Assembly (NCBI GenBank): GCA_003535395.1
Contig: DOHE01000269.1
Span: 1 to 14,869, forward strand
Length of the DNA stretch: 14,869 nt
Source of the DNA: Clostridiales bacterium
GTDB taxonomy: Bacteria > Bacillota > Clostridia > UBA8921
Direction of reading: 5' to 3'
Shown: positions 8,621 to 14,869 of the stretch, in pieces
Layout: each line of letters starts with the position of its first letter
Numbering within the stretch: the first letter of the stretch is position 1
Translations under genes and position numbers: made by a program
The notes under the pieces: model-generated
Told to the model about the DNA's origin: nothing
Databases searched by the model: none
The model's input: only the letters and a program-made list of their open reading frames with translations

Positions 8621-10557
8621 CGACGAAACAAAAAATGATGGCTGAACTGTTGAGAAAGCCCTGGACCCGGGCTATGCTGACGGGCACGCTGTTATTTGCG
8701 GCAGCTCTGCTGCTCCCGGAAACAGCAGCAGGACCGGGTCCTGTCATCCGGAAGGCGGCGCTGATCCTGGCACTGGCGCTGGTGGGCGGAGACATTTATC
8801 TGGAGGCGATCCGGAGCATCTTGAAAGGCCAGGTGTTCAACGAGTTTTTCCTCATGTCTGCAGCAGTCACCGGAGCATTTGCCATCGGCAGCCCCAATGA
8901 GGGCATATCTGTCATGCTGTTTTACAAAATAGGAGAGATTCTGCAGGAATACGCGGTCGAAAATTCCAGGCGGTCTATCGCCGGGATCATCGGACTGCGT
9001 CCTGACCGGGTCCGGATCATGGATGAAGCGGGAGATCTGAACGAAATTGACCCGGCGAAGGCAGTAACGGGACAGGTCATGGTTTTGCTCCCGGGAGAGC
9101 GGGTGCCCCTGGATGGTCAGGTGCTTGAAGGAAGTTCTGTACTGGATACATCTGCCATCACCGGTGAACCGGTGCCCCGGCCGGTATCTCCGGGGGACGA
9201 GGTGCTTTCCGGTTCGGTGAACAGCACCGGAAAGATCATCGCCAGGATCCTCAGGGAACTTGAAGATTCCACCATCGGCCGTATTCTGGCCATTGTGGAG
9301 GAAGCGGAAGAAAACAAGGCCAGGTCTGAACAGCTCATTACCCGGTTCGCGCGGTTCTACACACCCGTCGTGGTGCTTTGTGCCGGGCTCATCGCTCTGC
9401 TCCCGCCTTTGCTGACCGGAGCGGGTCACAGGGAGTGGATATACCGGGCGCTGGTGTTTTTGGTGGCCTCCTGTCCCTGTGCGCTGGTACTGTCCATCCC
9501 TGTTGGGTTTTTTGCCGGGATCGGGGGAGCTTCAAGACGGGGGATCCTGGTCAAGGGCGGCAACTTCATCGAAGCACTGGCAAAGACCCGCATTGTGGTG
9601 TTCGACAAAACAGGCACCCTGACAGAAGGTGTGTTTCAGGTGGCGAAAGTATCGGCCCGGGAGGGTGTTTCCCGGGAGGAACTGCTGGACCTGGCCGCTT
9701 GTGTTGAGTTCTGGTCCCGGCATCCCCTGGCCGGGCCCATCGTGAAGGCATTTCCCCGCCCGGTTCTTACATCCCGGATCACGGAATTTAAGGAAGAAGC
9801 AGGCCGGGGGGTTTCCGCGCGTGTCGACGGCCGCAGGGTGATCGCAGGAAGCCGTTCTTTCGTGCAGGCGGAAATCAACGGCCCCATGCCCGATGACAGT
9901 CTGGAGGATGCGGCTGTGGTGCATGTTGCAGCGGAGGGCAGGTATTTGGGGTGCATTTTCCTGGCGGACCGGGTACGGTCCGGGGCAAGGAAAGCAGTTG
10001 AAAAGCTTCGCCGGATGGGGATCCGGCAAATCTGCATGTTCACCGGGGATGGAAGCAGCCATGCCGCTCTGACAGCGCAGGAACTTGGGATCGAATGCGT
10101 CCAAGCCGGGCTTCTGCCGCATCAGAAGGTGGAGGAACTCGTCCGGCACATGCAGCAAAGCCAAGGGGAAGGCACTACTCTGTTCGTAGGTGACGGCATC
10201 AATGACGCCCCTGTGCTGGCCCGGTCGGATGTAGGCGTGGCCATGGGCGGTATTGGTTCGGATGCAGCACTTGAAGCTGCGGATGCAGTGCTGATGCGGG
10301 ATGAGCCGGAACTGGTGGCGGATGCGGTGCAGGGGGCGAGGAAGACGGTGGGCATTATCCGGGAAAATATCGTGCTGGCTCTGGGAGTGAAAGCAGCCGT
10401 TCTGCTGCTGGGGCTTTTGGGTATCGCTTCCATGTGGACTGCCGTGTTTGCGGATGTCGGCGTGGCGCTGCTGGCGGTGCTCAACTCGCTGCGGGCGCTG
10501 CGATTGTCCGGGGAGGAGCGGAGCCGGTTTATTAAACAGGGAGAAACCAATGAATGA
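8617..10557 (+). CDS. PIB-type heavy-metal ATPase (Zn/Cd/Pb class)
   Basis: The 646-residue protein is a membrane P-type ATPase that exports heavy-metal ions using ATP. Motifs appear in order: TGEP (182-185, actuator), the metal-site SCPCAL (Cys286, Cys288) in a membrane helix, phosphorylated Asp330 in DKTGTLTEG, the His369-Pro370 pair of PIB pumps in the nucleotide domain, and GDGINDAP (525-532). Lys592 in the seventh helix and Asp613 in the eighth (ADVGVALLAVLNSLR) match the Zn/Cd/Pb subclass (ZntA/CadA). The N-terminus goes almost directly into hydrophobic helices, so the usual N-terminal HMA domain with its GMxCxxC site is missing. It starts within the stop of the ATPase gene (ATGA, 8617-8620) and overlaps the next gene by 8 nt. 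No metal-sensing regulator (ArsR or MerR type) is adjacent, so it may be expressed constitutively with its operon. Confidence 0.93.
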   Translation: MTTKQKMMAELLRKPWTRAMLTGTLLFAAALLLPETAAGPGPVIRKAALILALALVGGDIYLEAIRSILKGQVFNEFFLMSAAVTGAFAIGSPNEGISVMLFYKIGEILQEYAVENSRRSIAGIIGLRPDRVRIMDEAGDLNEIDPAKAVTGQVMVLLPGERVPLDGQVLEGSSVLDTSAITGEPVPRPVSPGDEVLSGSVNSTGKIIARILRELEDSTIGRILAIVEEAEENKARSEQLITRFARFYTPVVVLCAGLIALLPPLLTGAGHREWIYRALVFLVASCPCALVLSIPVGFFAGIGGASRRGILVKGGNFIEALAKTRIVVFDKTGTLTEGVFQVAKVSAREGVSREELLDLAACVEFWSRHPLAGPIVKAFPRPVLTSRITEFKEEAGRGVSARVDGRRVIAGSRSFVQAEINGPMPDDSLEDAAVVHVAAEGRYLGCIFLADRVRSGARKAVEKLRRMGIRQICMFTGDGSSHAALTAQELGIECVQAGLLPHQKVEELVRHMQQSQGEGTTLFVGDGINDAPVLARSDVGVAMGGIGSDAALEAADAVLMRDEPELVADAVQGARKTVGIIRENIVLALGVKAAVLLLGLLGIASMWTAVFADVGVALLAVLNSLRALRLSGEERSRFIKQGETNE

Positions 10558-11695
10558 ATTTTGCATTGCAGCATCGGCTGCCTTCGGACTGGAATCGGTG
10601 GTGGCGGGGGAAATGGCCCGCCTGGGATACCGGGATACCCTTACAGATAATGGCCGTGTGTGCATCCGGGCCGGCTGGGAGGCAGTATGCAGGCTGAATA
10701 TACAGATGCGCACCGCTGACCGGGTGTCTTTGCGCCTGGGATCTTTCCCCGCGGAGACATTTGATGCACTGTTCGAAGGGGTCAGGGCTTTGCCCTGGGC
10801 GCATCTGCTGCCCCGCGACGCCCGGGTGGATGTACGGGGGAAATCTGTGCGTTCCAAACTGGCCAGCGTACCGGACTGCCAGGCGGTCACCAAAAAGGCG
10901 CTGGTTGAGGCGATGAAAAAGCAATACGGATACACCTGGCTGCCGGAGACCGGGACCCGGTTCACGGTGGAGGTGAATCTGCTCAAAGATCAGGCATCCA
11001 TCTGGATCGACACTACGGGAACAGGTCTTAATAAACGCGGCTACCGCCCCATAGCAGCGGAGGCGCCTATCCGTGAGACACTGGCTGCTGCATTGGTGAT
11101 CCTTTCCGGCTGGCGCCCGGAGATGCCCTTTGCTGACCCCATGTGCGGTTCGGGGACCCTTCCCCTGGAAGCAGCCATGATCGGGCTCCGGATCCCACCC
11201 GGGGGACGGCGCAGCTTTGATGCAGAGGCATGGGAGATCATCGGAAAACGGGCTTGGCAGGAGGCCCGTGATGAAGCCTGGGATCATGTGCGAAAAGATG
11301 CGAAACTTGACATCACAGGCAGCGATATCGATGCCGGGGTGCTGGAAACAGCCAGATACCATGCGCGTCTGGCCGGAGTAGAGCAGCAGGTGGTTTTTAC
11401 CCGAAGGCCGATCCAGGAGTTTACACCTTCCTCCCCGGGGGGATGCCTGATCTGTAATCCCCCGTATGGGGAAAGGCTGGAGGATGCTGCCGGGGCAAGG
11501 GAGATTTACCGTGCGATGGGGGAAGTGGCAAGGCATTATCCGGATTGGGGGTACTTTGTCATCACCCCTGAAAAAAGCTTCGAACGCCTGTTTGGAAGGC
11601 CGGCGGACAAGCGGCGCAAACTCTACAATGGCCGGATCGAATGCTGTTATTATCAGTATTTCAGAAAAACCGGGAATTCCAGGAGCCGAGGTTGA
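10550..11695 (+). CDS. THUMP-domain 23S rRNA guanine-N2 methyltransferase (YpsC/RlmL type)
   Basis: The 381-residue protein belongs to COG0116. An N-terminal ferredoxin-like and THUMP RNA-binding part (about 1-165, including MNEFCIAASAAFGLESVVAGE split over the first lines of the domain, and FTVEVNLLKDQASIWIDT) precedes a Rossmann methyltransferase. That domain has SAM-binding motif DPMCGSGTLPLEAAM (from Asp196), an acidic strand end (GSDID), and catalytic NPPYGERL (303-310), the signature for methylation of an exocyclic guanine amine. Known relatives modify G2445 of 23S rRNA; the target here is inferred. The ATG at 10550 lies inside the end of the metal-ATPase gene, after a GGGAG at 10540-10544. 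It is the last gene of the operon: the promoter for transketolase overlaps its stop codon, and no terminator is seen between them. Confidence 0.88.
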   Translation: MNEFCIAASAAFGLESVVAGEMARLGYRDTLTDNGRVCIRAGWEAVCRLNIQMRTADRVSLRLGSFPAETFDALFEGVRALPWAHLLPRDARVDVRGKSVRSKLASVPDCQAVTKKALVEAMKKQYGYTWLPETGTRFTVEVNLLKDQASIWIDTTGTGLNKRGYRPIAAEAPIRETLAAALVILSGWRPEMPFADPMCGSGTLPLEAAMIGLRIPPGGRRSFDAEAWEIIGKRAWQEARDEAWDHVRKDAKLDITGSDIDAGVLETARYHARLAGVEQQVVFTRRPIQEFTPSSPGGCLICNPPYGERLEDAAGAREIYRAMGEVARHYPDWGYFVITPEKSFERLFGRPADKRRKLYNGRIECCYYQYFRKTGNSRSRG

Positions 11696-11720
11696 AAACC
11701 CGATCGTCCTATAGTATACT
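11692..11720 (+). promoter_or_regulatory. Sigma-A-type promoter for the split transketolase genes
   Basis: TTGAAA (11692-11697), a 17-bp spacer and TATACT (11715-11720) form a near-consensus promoter. The -35 box contains the TGA stop of the methyltransferase gene. The start site should be near 11727, giving a leader of about 45 nt before the ATG at 11773. Confidence 0.8.
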
Positions 11721-11772
11721 GAATTCCATTGCAATCACACTTTTTACCAGCAACTGCAAAGGAGTTGTGAAA

Positions 11773-12627
11773 ATGCCCAGGAATGAATTGATCGATTTGG
11801 CCCGAAAGGCGACCCTCATCCGAAAACACATCATCGAGGAGACATTTTGCGCTGCATCCGGACATCCCGGAGGCTCCCTGTCCTGTACGGACATCCTGAC
11901 AGCATTATATTTCAGGGAAATGCGTGTGAATCCGGCAAATCCGTCCTGGAAAGACAGGGACCGCTTTGTGCTTTCAAAAGGCCATTGCGCCCCGGCCCTG
12001 TATGCCACGCTTGCGGAAAAGGGATTTTTCCCGGCGGAGGATCTGACGGGGTTTCGCAGTATCGACAGTTACCTGGAAGGACATCCCAACATGACCTATG
12101 TACCTGGAGTGGACATGTCCACCGGTTCTCTGGGACAAGGCATTTCCGCGGCAGTAGGCATGGCCATGGCGGGTAAAATGGACGAAAAGGACTACAGGGT
12201 CTATGCCATCCTGGGAGACGGAGAACTGGAGGAGGGACAGGTCTGGGAAGCACTGATGTGTGCCGCCCACTACAAGCTTGACAACCTGATGGCTTTCCTG
12301 GATCATAACGGGCTTCAGATCGACGGAAAAATCACCGATGTCATGTCTCCGGAACCCGTGGCGGACAAATTCCGTGCCTTCGGCTGGAAAGTGATCCTCA
12401 TTGACGGGCATGATTACGGCCAGATCCTGGGTGCCATTGCCGAGGCCAAGTCCGGCAGTGGACAGCCGGTAATGGCTGTTTGCAGCACGGTCAAGGGGAA
12501 AGGCGTATCATTCATGGAACATCAGGCCGGGTGGCACGGAACAGCTCCCAACAAGGAACAAAGGGACCAGGCGCATGCGGAACTGGATGCCTTCCTGAAA
12601 GCAATGGAGGATGAAGACAATGGCTGA
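11773..12627 (+). CDS. Transketolase, N-terminal (thiamine-binding) subunit
   Basis: Together with the next gene this forms transketolase, which moves two-carbon units between sugar phosphates in the non-oxidative pentose phosphate pathway. At 284 residues it covers only the first domain of the usual 650-residue enzyme. Visible are SGHPGGSLS (His31), SKGHCAPALYATL (His71), STGSLGQGIS (118-125), and thiamine diphosphate/Mg motif GDGELEEGQVWEA (148-160) ending at Asn179 (DHNG). The ATG at 11773 is preceded by AAAGGAG (11758-11764); an upstream in-frame extension to 11641 lies in another gene and was discarded. The stop overlaps the C-subunit start by 8 nt, implying coupled, matched synthesis. 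Split transketolases are common in Archaea and many anaerobic Bacillota. Confidence 0.94.
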   Translation: MPRNELIDLARKATLIRKHIIEETFCAASGHPGGSLSCTDILTALYFREMRVNPANPSWKDRDRFVLSKGHCAPALYATLAEKGFFPAEDLTGFRSIDSYLEGHPNMTYVPGVDMSTGSLGQGISAAVGMAMAGKMDEKDYRVYAILGDGELEEGQVWEALMCAAHYKLDNLMAFLDHNGLQIDGKITDVMSPEPVADKFRAFGWKVILIDGHDYGQILGAIAEAKSGSGQPVMAVCSTVKGKGVSFMEHQAGWHGTAPNKEQRDQAHAELDAFLKAMEDEDNG

Positions 12628-13567
12628 TAAAATCGCAACAAGAGAAGCATACGGAGCGGCTCTGGCAGAGTTTGGGGCAGATCCGAATCTGGTGGTGCTG
12701 GATGCCGACCTGTCCAAATCCACAAAAACAGATACATTCAAGAAAAAATATCCGGAACGTTTTTTCAATATAGGCATTGCCGAAGGCAACATGATGTCCG
12801 TGGCGGCGGGGATCGCCTCCTGCGGGAAAACAGTGTTCGCCAGCACTTTCGCGATTTTTGCCGCTCTCCGGGCTTGTGAACAGATCCGAAACTCGATCTG
12901 CTACCCAAAACTAAACGTCAAGATCGGAGCAACCCATGCCGGGATCTCGGTCGGCGAAGACGGGGCTTCCCACCAGGCGGTGGAGGATGTGGGCGTCATG
13001 CGTTCCATCCCGAATATGACAGTGCTTTCCCCTTCTGACGGACCTTCCACCCGGCTGGCCGTAAAGGCAGCCATCGAGCATCAGGGCCCGGTCTACCTGC
13101 GCCTGGGGCGGCTGGCGGTGCCTGTGATCTACAACGATGCGATGCTCAAGGATTTTTCCCTGGGCAAAGGCATCCTGCTTCGGGATGGTAAGGACCTGAC
13201 CATTGCGGCCACCGGGCTTATGGTGCACGAGGCCATCAAGGCAGCGGATATGCTTGCGGCTGAGGGAGTATCCGCCCGGGTGCTGGATTTTCATACGCTA
13301 AAGCCCATCGACCGGGACTTGATCATCCAGGCTGCCCGGGAAACGGGGCGCATCGTGACCGCTGAGGAGCATAATATGTACGGCGGTCTGGGGAGTGCAG
13401 TGGCAGAAATCCTGGCAGAAAATTATCCGGTTCCGGTAAGAATGGTGGCCATCCGGGATCAGTTTGGGAAATCCGGGAAACCGGACAGGCTGATAGAGCG
13501 ATACAAACTGACAGCACAGAGCATCGTGGACAATGCGCGCATGCTGCTGGCGGCCGGCAGGGACTGA
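12620..13567 (+). CDS. Transketolase, C-terminal (pyrimidine-binding) subunit
   Basis: This 315-residue partner supplies the second and third domains of transketolase. The pyrimidine-binding domain carries RFFNIGIAEGNMMSVAAG with the conserved Glu55 that activates the thiamine ring. It is followed by STFAIFAALRACEQIR, GATHAGISVGEDGASHQ and the proline-rich link SIPNMTVLSPSD. The C-terminal domain begins near residue 180 (LTIAATGLMVHEAI) and holds TAEEHNMYGGLGSAVAE. The ATG at 12620 has GGAGG at 12606-12610 at good spacing; an in-frame ATG at 12611 directly abuts that site and is unlikely. DXS and the pyruvate dehydrogenase beta subunit share this fold, but the adjacent N subunit and the overall motifs fit transketolase best. 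A terminator lies 19 bp downstream. Confidence 0.93.
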   Translation: MADKIATREAYGAALAEFGADPNLVVLDADLSKSTKTDTFKKKYPERFFNIGIAEGNMMSVAAGIASCGKTVFASTFAIFAALRACEQIRNSICYPKLNVKIGATHAGISVGEDGASHQAVEDVGVMRSIPNMTVLSPSDGPSTRLAVKAAIEHQGPVYLRLGRLAVPVIYNDAMLKDFSLGKGILLRDGKDLTIAATGLMVHEAIKAADMLAAEGVSARVLDFHTLKPIDRDLIIQAARETGRIVTAEEHNMYGGLGSAVAEILAENYPVPVRMVAIRDQFGKSGKPDRLIERYKLTAQSIVDNARMLLAAGRD

Positions 13568-13585
13568 AGGAAGGCACCGGAATGA

Positions 13586-13615
13586 AAAGGCCGTCGCATC
13601 GTTGCGGCGGCCTTT
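13586..13615. terminator. Bidirectional terminator between transketolase and the PilZ-like gene
   Basis: A 13-bp stem (13586-13598 with 13603-13615) has one G-T wobble around a TCGT loop and begins with AAAGGCCG. The + strand tail is only TTT, so termination rightward may be weak. The minus-strand tail has four Ts and serves the converging gene that ends at 13625. Confidence 0.75.
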
Positions 13616-13624
13616 GACAGATTC

Positions 13625-14020
13625 TCAGATGAGCATCCGGTAAGAGGAATCGGATTCCCCGGATTCCAGGCAAAAATCGTTGACCTGGCTTTTAAGGATT
13701 TCGTCCAGCTGGATCTGGTGCATCATCTCCAGGGCTTCGAACCTAAGGGTATATTGGAATCCGTTTTTCGCAGGTTTTTGGACCTGGACGATACGGCCCC
13801 AGGTCTTGAAACAGAATTCGGACAGCTTGCCGTGGATGCAGAAGGACAGCTGAAGCAGTTCGCTGCTGGAATAGGGTTTGGCATGCAGGAACTCCATCCC
13901 ATGGACGGAAATGCCTGTCACATTCAGCATATCCCACTTGATCCCTTCACGGCTGGCCTTGACCTGCACAGCTTCCTTGCGGCGTACCTTGTACATGTTG
14001 CGAGGGTTTTCATCGGTCAT
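13625..14020 (-). CDS. Degenerate PilZ-like domain protein
   Basis: The 131-residue soluble protein looks like a single PilZ beta-barrel. A basic RRKEA (13-17) near the N-terminus is followed by a strand region with GISVHGMEF (36-44), then FCFKTWGRIVQVQ, FQYTLRFEAL and a C-terminal helix. PilZ domains usually bind cyclic di-GMP through RxxxR and (D/N)xSxxG. Here the last Arg of the first motif is Ala17 and the Asp/Asn of the second is Gly36, so binding is probably lost or altered. It may act as a protein-interaction or flagellar/secretion-related PilZ variant; nothing nearby shows which. The ATG at 14020 follows GTGAGGTG at 8 bp. A near-consensus promoter lies about 50 bp upstream. It is a single-gene unit converging on transketolase. 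The fold call is moderate. Confidence 0.6.
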   Translation of the reverse strand: MTDENPRNMYKVRRKEAVQVKASREGIKWDMLNVTGISVHGMEFLHAKPYSSSELLQLSFCIHGKLSEFCFKTWGRIVQVQKPAKNGFQYTLRFEALEMMHQIQLDEILKSQVNDFCLESGESDSSYRMLI

Positions 14021-14048
14021 GGAAGGCGCACCTCACTATGGAATTTGG

Positions 14049-14078
14049 TTGAAAGATATCTGACAGATTTATTATACG
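14049..14078 (+). promoter_or_regulatory. Weak candidate promoter for dusB, overlapping the divergent one
   Basis: TTGAAA (14049-14054), an 18-bp spacer and TATACG (14073-14078) could form a rightward promoter. Its -10 shares bases with the -10 of the leftward promoter at 14071-14076, so the two would compete for RNA polymerase. The -10 is poor and other placements are possible. Confidence 0.3.
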
Positions 14079-14099
14079 TTATTTCTTTATGATTTTCAA
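14071..14099 (-). promoter_or_regulatory. Sigma-A-type promoter for the PilZ-like gene
   Basis: On the minus strand TTGAAA (14094-14099) and TATAAT (14071-14076) are separated by exactly 17 bp in AT-rich DNA. This is among the best promoter matches in the window. The start site should be near 14064, giving a leader of about 44 nt before the ATG at 14020. Confidence 0.85.
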
Positions 14100-14124
14100 T
14101 GATATCAGATCCTGGGAGCAAAGC

Positions 14125-14869
14125 ATGAAAACAAACCGCACGGATAATGCAATCAAAAACATCCGGATCAAGGACGTGAACTTACCCTGCAATGTTTTCC
14201 TGGCACCCATGGCCGGCGTTACGGACGCACCCTTCCGGGTGCTTTGTCTTAAGCAGGGATGCGGTCTGGTAACAAGCGAGATGGTCAGCGCCAGGGGCAT
14301 GGATCACGGAAGTTTGCGAAGCCGGGAGATCGCAGGTCTGCTGCCGGAGGAATCCCCGGCCGCAGTACAGATCTTTGGCTCGGATCCTGAACGGATGGCC
14401 CGGGCCGCAGGATCCCTCAACGAATCTGCAGCAGTCATGCTGGATATCAATATGGGATGTCCCACTCCAAAAATCGTGAAAAATGGAGATGGATGTGCGT
14501 TGATGCGAAATCCTGTGCTGGCGGGCGAGATCATCCGCGCGGTAGTGAAAGCCAGCAACAAGCCCGTTACGGTCAAAATGCGCAAAGGCTGGGATGAGCG
14601 TTCCGTCAACGCGGTGGAACTGGCAAAACGGGCAGAGGACTGCGGCGCCAGTGCGGTGACGGTGCATGGCCGTACCCGGGAACAGTTCTACAGCGGATCC
14701 GCTGACTGGGACATCATTGCCCGTGTCCGGGAATCCCTGTCCATCCCCGTGATCGGGAACGGGGATATTTTCGCCCCGGAAGATGCATACAGGATGATCC
14801 GGCATACCGGATGCCAGGCGGTCATGGTGGGGCGTGGCGCACAGGGAAATCCCTGGATTTTCCGGAGCA
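14125..14869 (+). CDS. dusB: tRNA-dihydrouridine synthase, DusB/NifR3 type (3' end cut off)
   Basis: This flavin enzyme reduces specific uridines in the tRNA D-loop to dihydrouridine using NADPH. The first 248 residues are visible; the gene runs off the window end and should continue about 70-80 residues. The TIM barrel carries LAPMAGVTDAPFR for FMN binding, DINMGCPTPKIVKNGDG with catalytic Cys112, VKMRKGWD (Lys151), VHGRTREQFYSG (His181), IGNGDI and GRGAQGNPWIF, the last two binding the FMN phosphate. The ATG at 14125 follows GGGAG at 14114-14118. It is divergent from the PilZ-like gene and separated from it by 104 bp. Identification is firm; the DusB subgroup is assigned from the NMGCP and GRGAQGNPW wording. 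Confidence 0.93.
   Translation, partial: MKTNRTDNAIKNIRIKDVNLPCNVFLAPMAGVTDAPFRVLCLKQGCGLVTSEMVSARGMDHGSLRSREIAGLLPEESPAAVQIFGSDPERMARAAGSLNESAAVMLDINMGCPTPKIVKNGDGCALMRNPVLAGEIIRAVVKASNKPVTVKMRKGWDERSVNAVELAKRAEDCGASAVTVHGRTREQFYSGSADWDIIARVRESLSIPVIGNGDIFAPEDAYRMIRHTGCQAVMVGRGAQGNPWIFRS

Noticed and set aside
9532..10986. Long open frame of 484 codons on the minus strand
   Set aside because: It lies opposite the metal ATPase and the methyltransferase, both with full family motifs. Its translation is rich in Pro, Arg, Ser and His without any domain, as expected from a shadow frame in GC-rich DNA.
10532..11734. Open frame of 400 codons on the minus strand
   Set aside because: It is antisense to the whole methyltransferase gene, which has clear SAM and NPPY motifs; the antisense product shows no domain or ribosome binding site.
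11641..11772. In-frame extension upstream of the transketolase N subunit
   Set aside because: It overlaps the end of the methyltransferase gene and the promoter; the ATG at 11773 has a proper AAAGGAG and matches family N-termini.

Overview
This window is a gene-dense stretch of bacterial chromosome holding twelve protein genes, two of them cut by the window edges. The base composition is moderately GC-rich. Strong AGGAGG-type ribosome binding sites, sigma-A-like promoters, a split two-subunit transketolase, a YhaO/YhaN-type exonuclease pair and a YpsC/RlmL-type RNA methyltransferase all suggest a Bacillota member, most likely class Clostridia. That assignment is inference from gene style, not from a marker gene. 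I see no rRNA, tRNA, CRISPR array, insertion sequence or prophage gene.

Left part (1-2640, + strand): the 3' end of gpmI (cofactor-independent phosphoglycerate mutase) followed by eno (enolase), the last two enzymes before pyruvate kinase in lower glycolysis. After eno come a small GNRA-loop hairpin, a 13-bp tandem repeat of about 4.5 units, and a bidirectional terminator shared with the converging icd gene.

Minus-strand operon (2652-5226): a near-consensus promoter (TTGCAT-17-TATAAT) drives a small multi-pass membrane protein, then a divergent thymidylate-synthase-like protein, then an NADP-type isocitrate dehydrogenase of the eukaryote-like homodimeric class. Upstream of this promoter is a set of C-tracts spaced about 10 bp apart.

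Plus-strand operon (5285-11695): four tightly coupled genes overlap by 4, 4 and 8 nt. They are a SbcD/YhaO-like metallophosphoesterase nuclease, a SbcC/YhaN-like AAA ATPase with a two-helix membrane segment inside its coiled coil, a PIB-type heavy-metal ATPase (Zn/Cd/Pb class), and a THUMP-domain rRNA guanine-N2 methyltransferase. The next promoter overlaps the stop codon of the last gene and drives the split transketolase (N and C subunits, overlapping by 8 nt), which ends at a second bidirectional terminator.

Right part (13625-14869): a short minus-strand gene for a degenerate PilZ-like protein, and divergent from it the 5' part of dusB (tRNA-dihydrouridine synthase), cut by the window end.

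Most of the window is core metabolism and information processing. The points most worth following are the atypical thymidylate-synthase-like protein, the membrane-anchored SbcCD-like pair coupled to a metal pump, the phased C-tract element between divergent promoters, the 13-bp tandem repeat after eno, and a roughly five-fold excess of the palindrome GGATCC.
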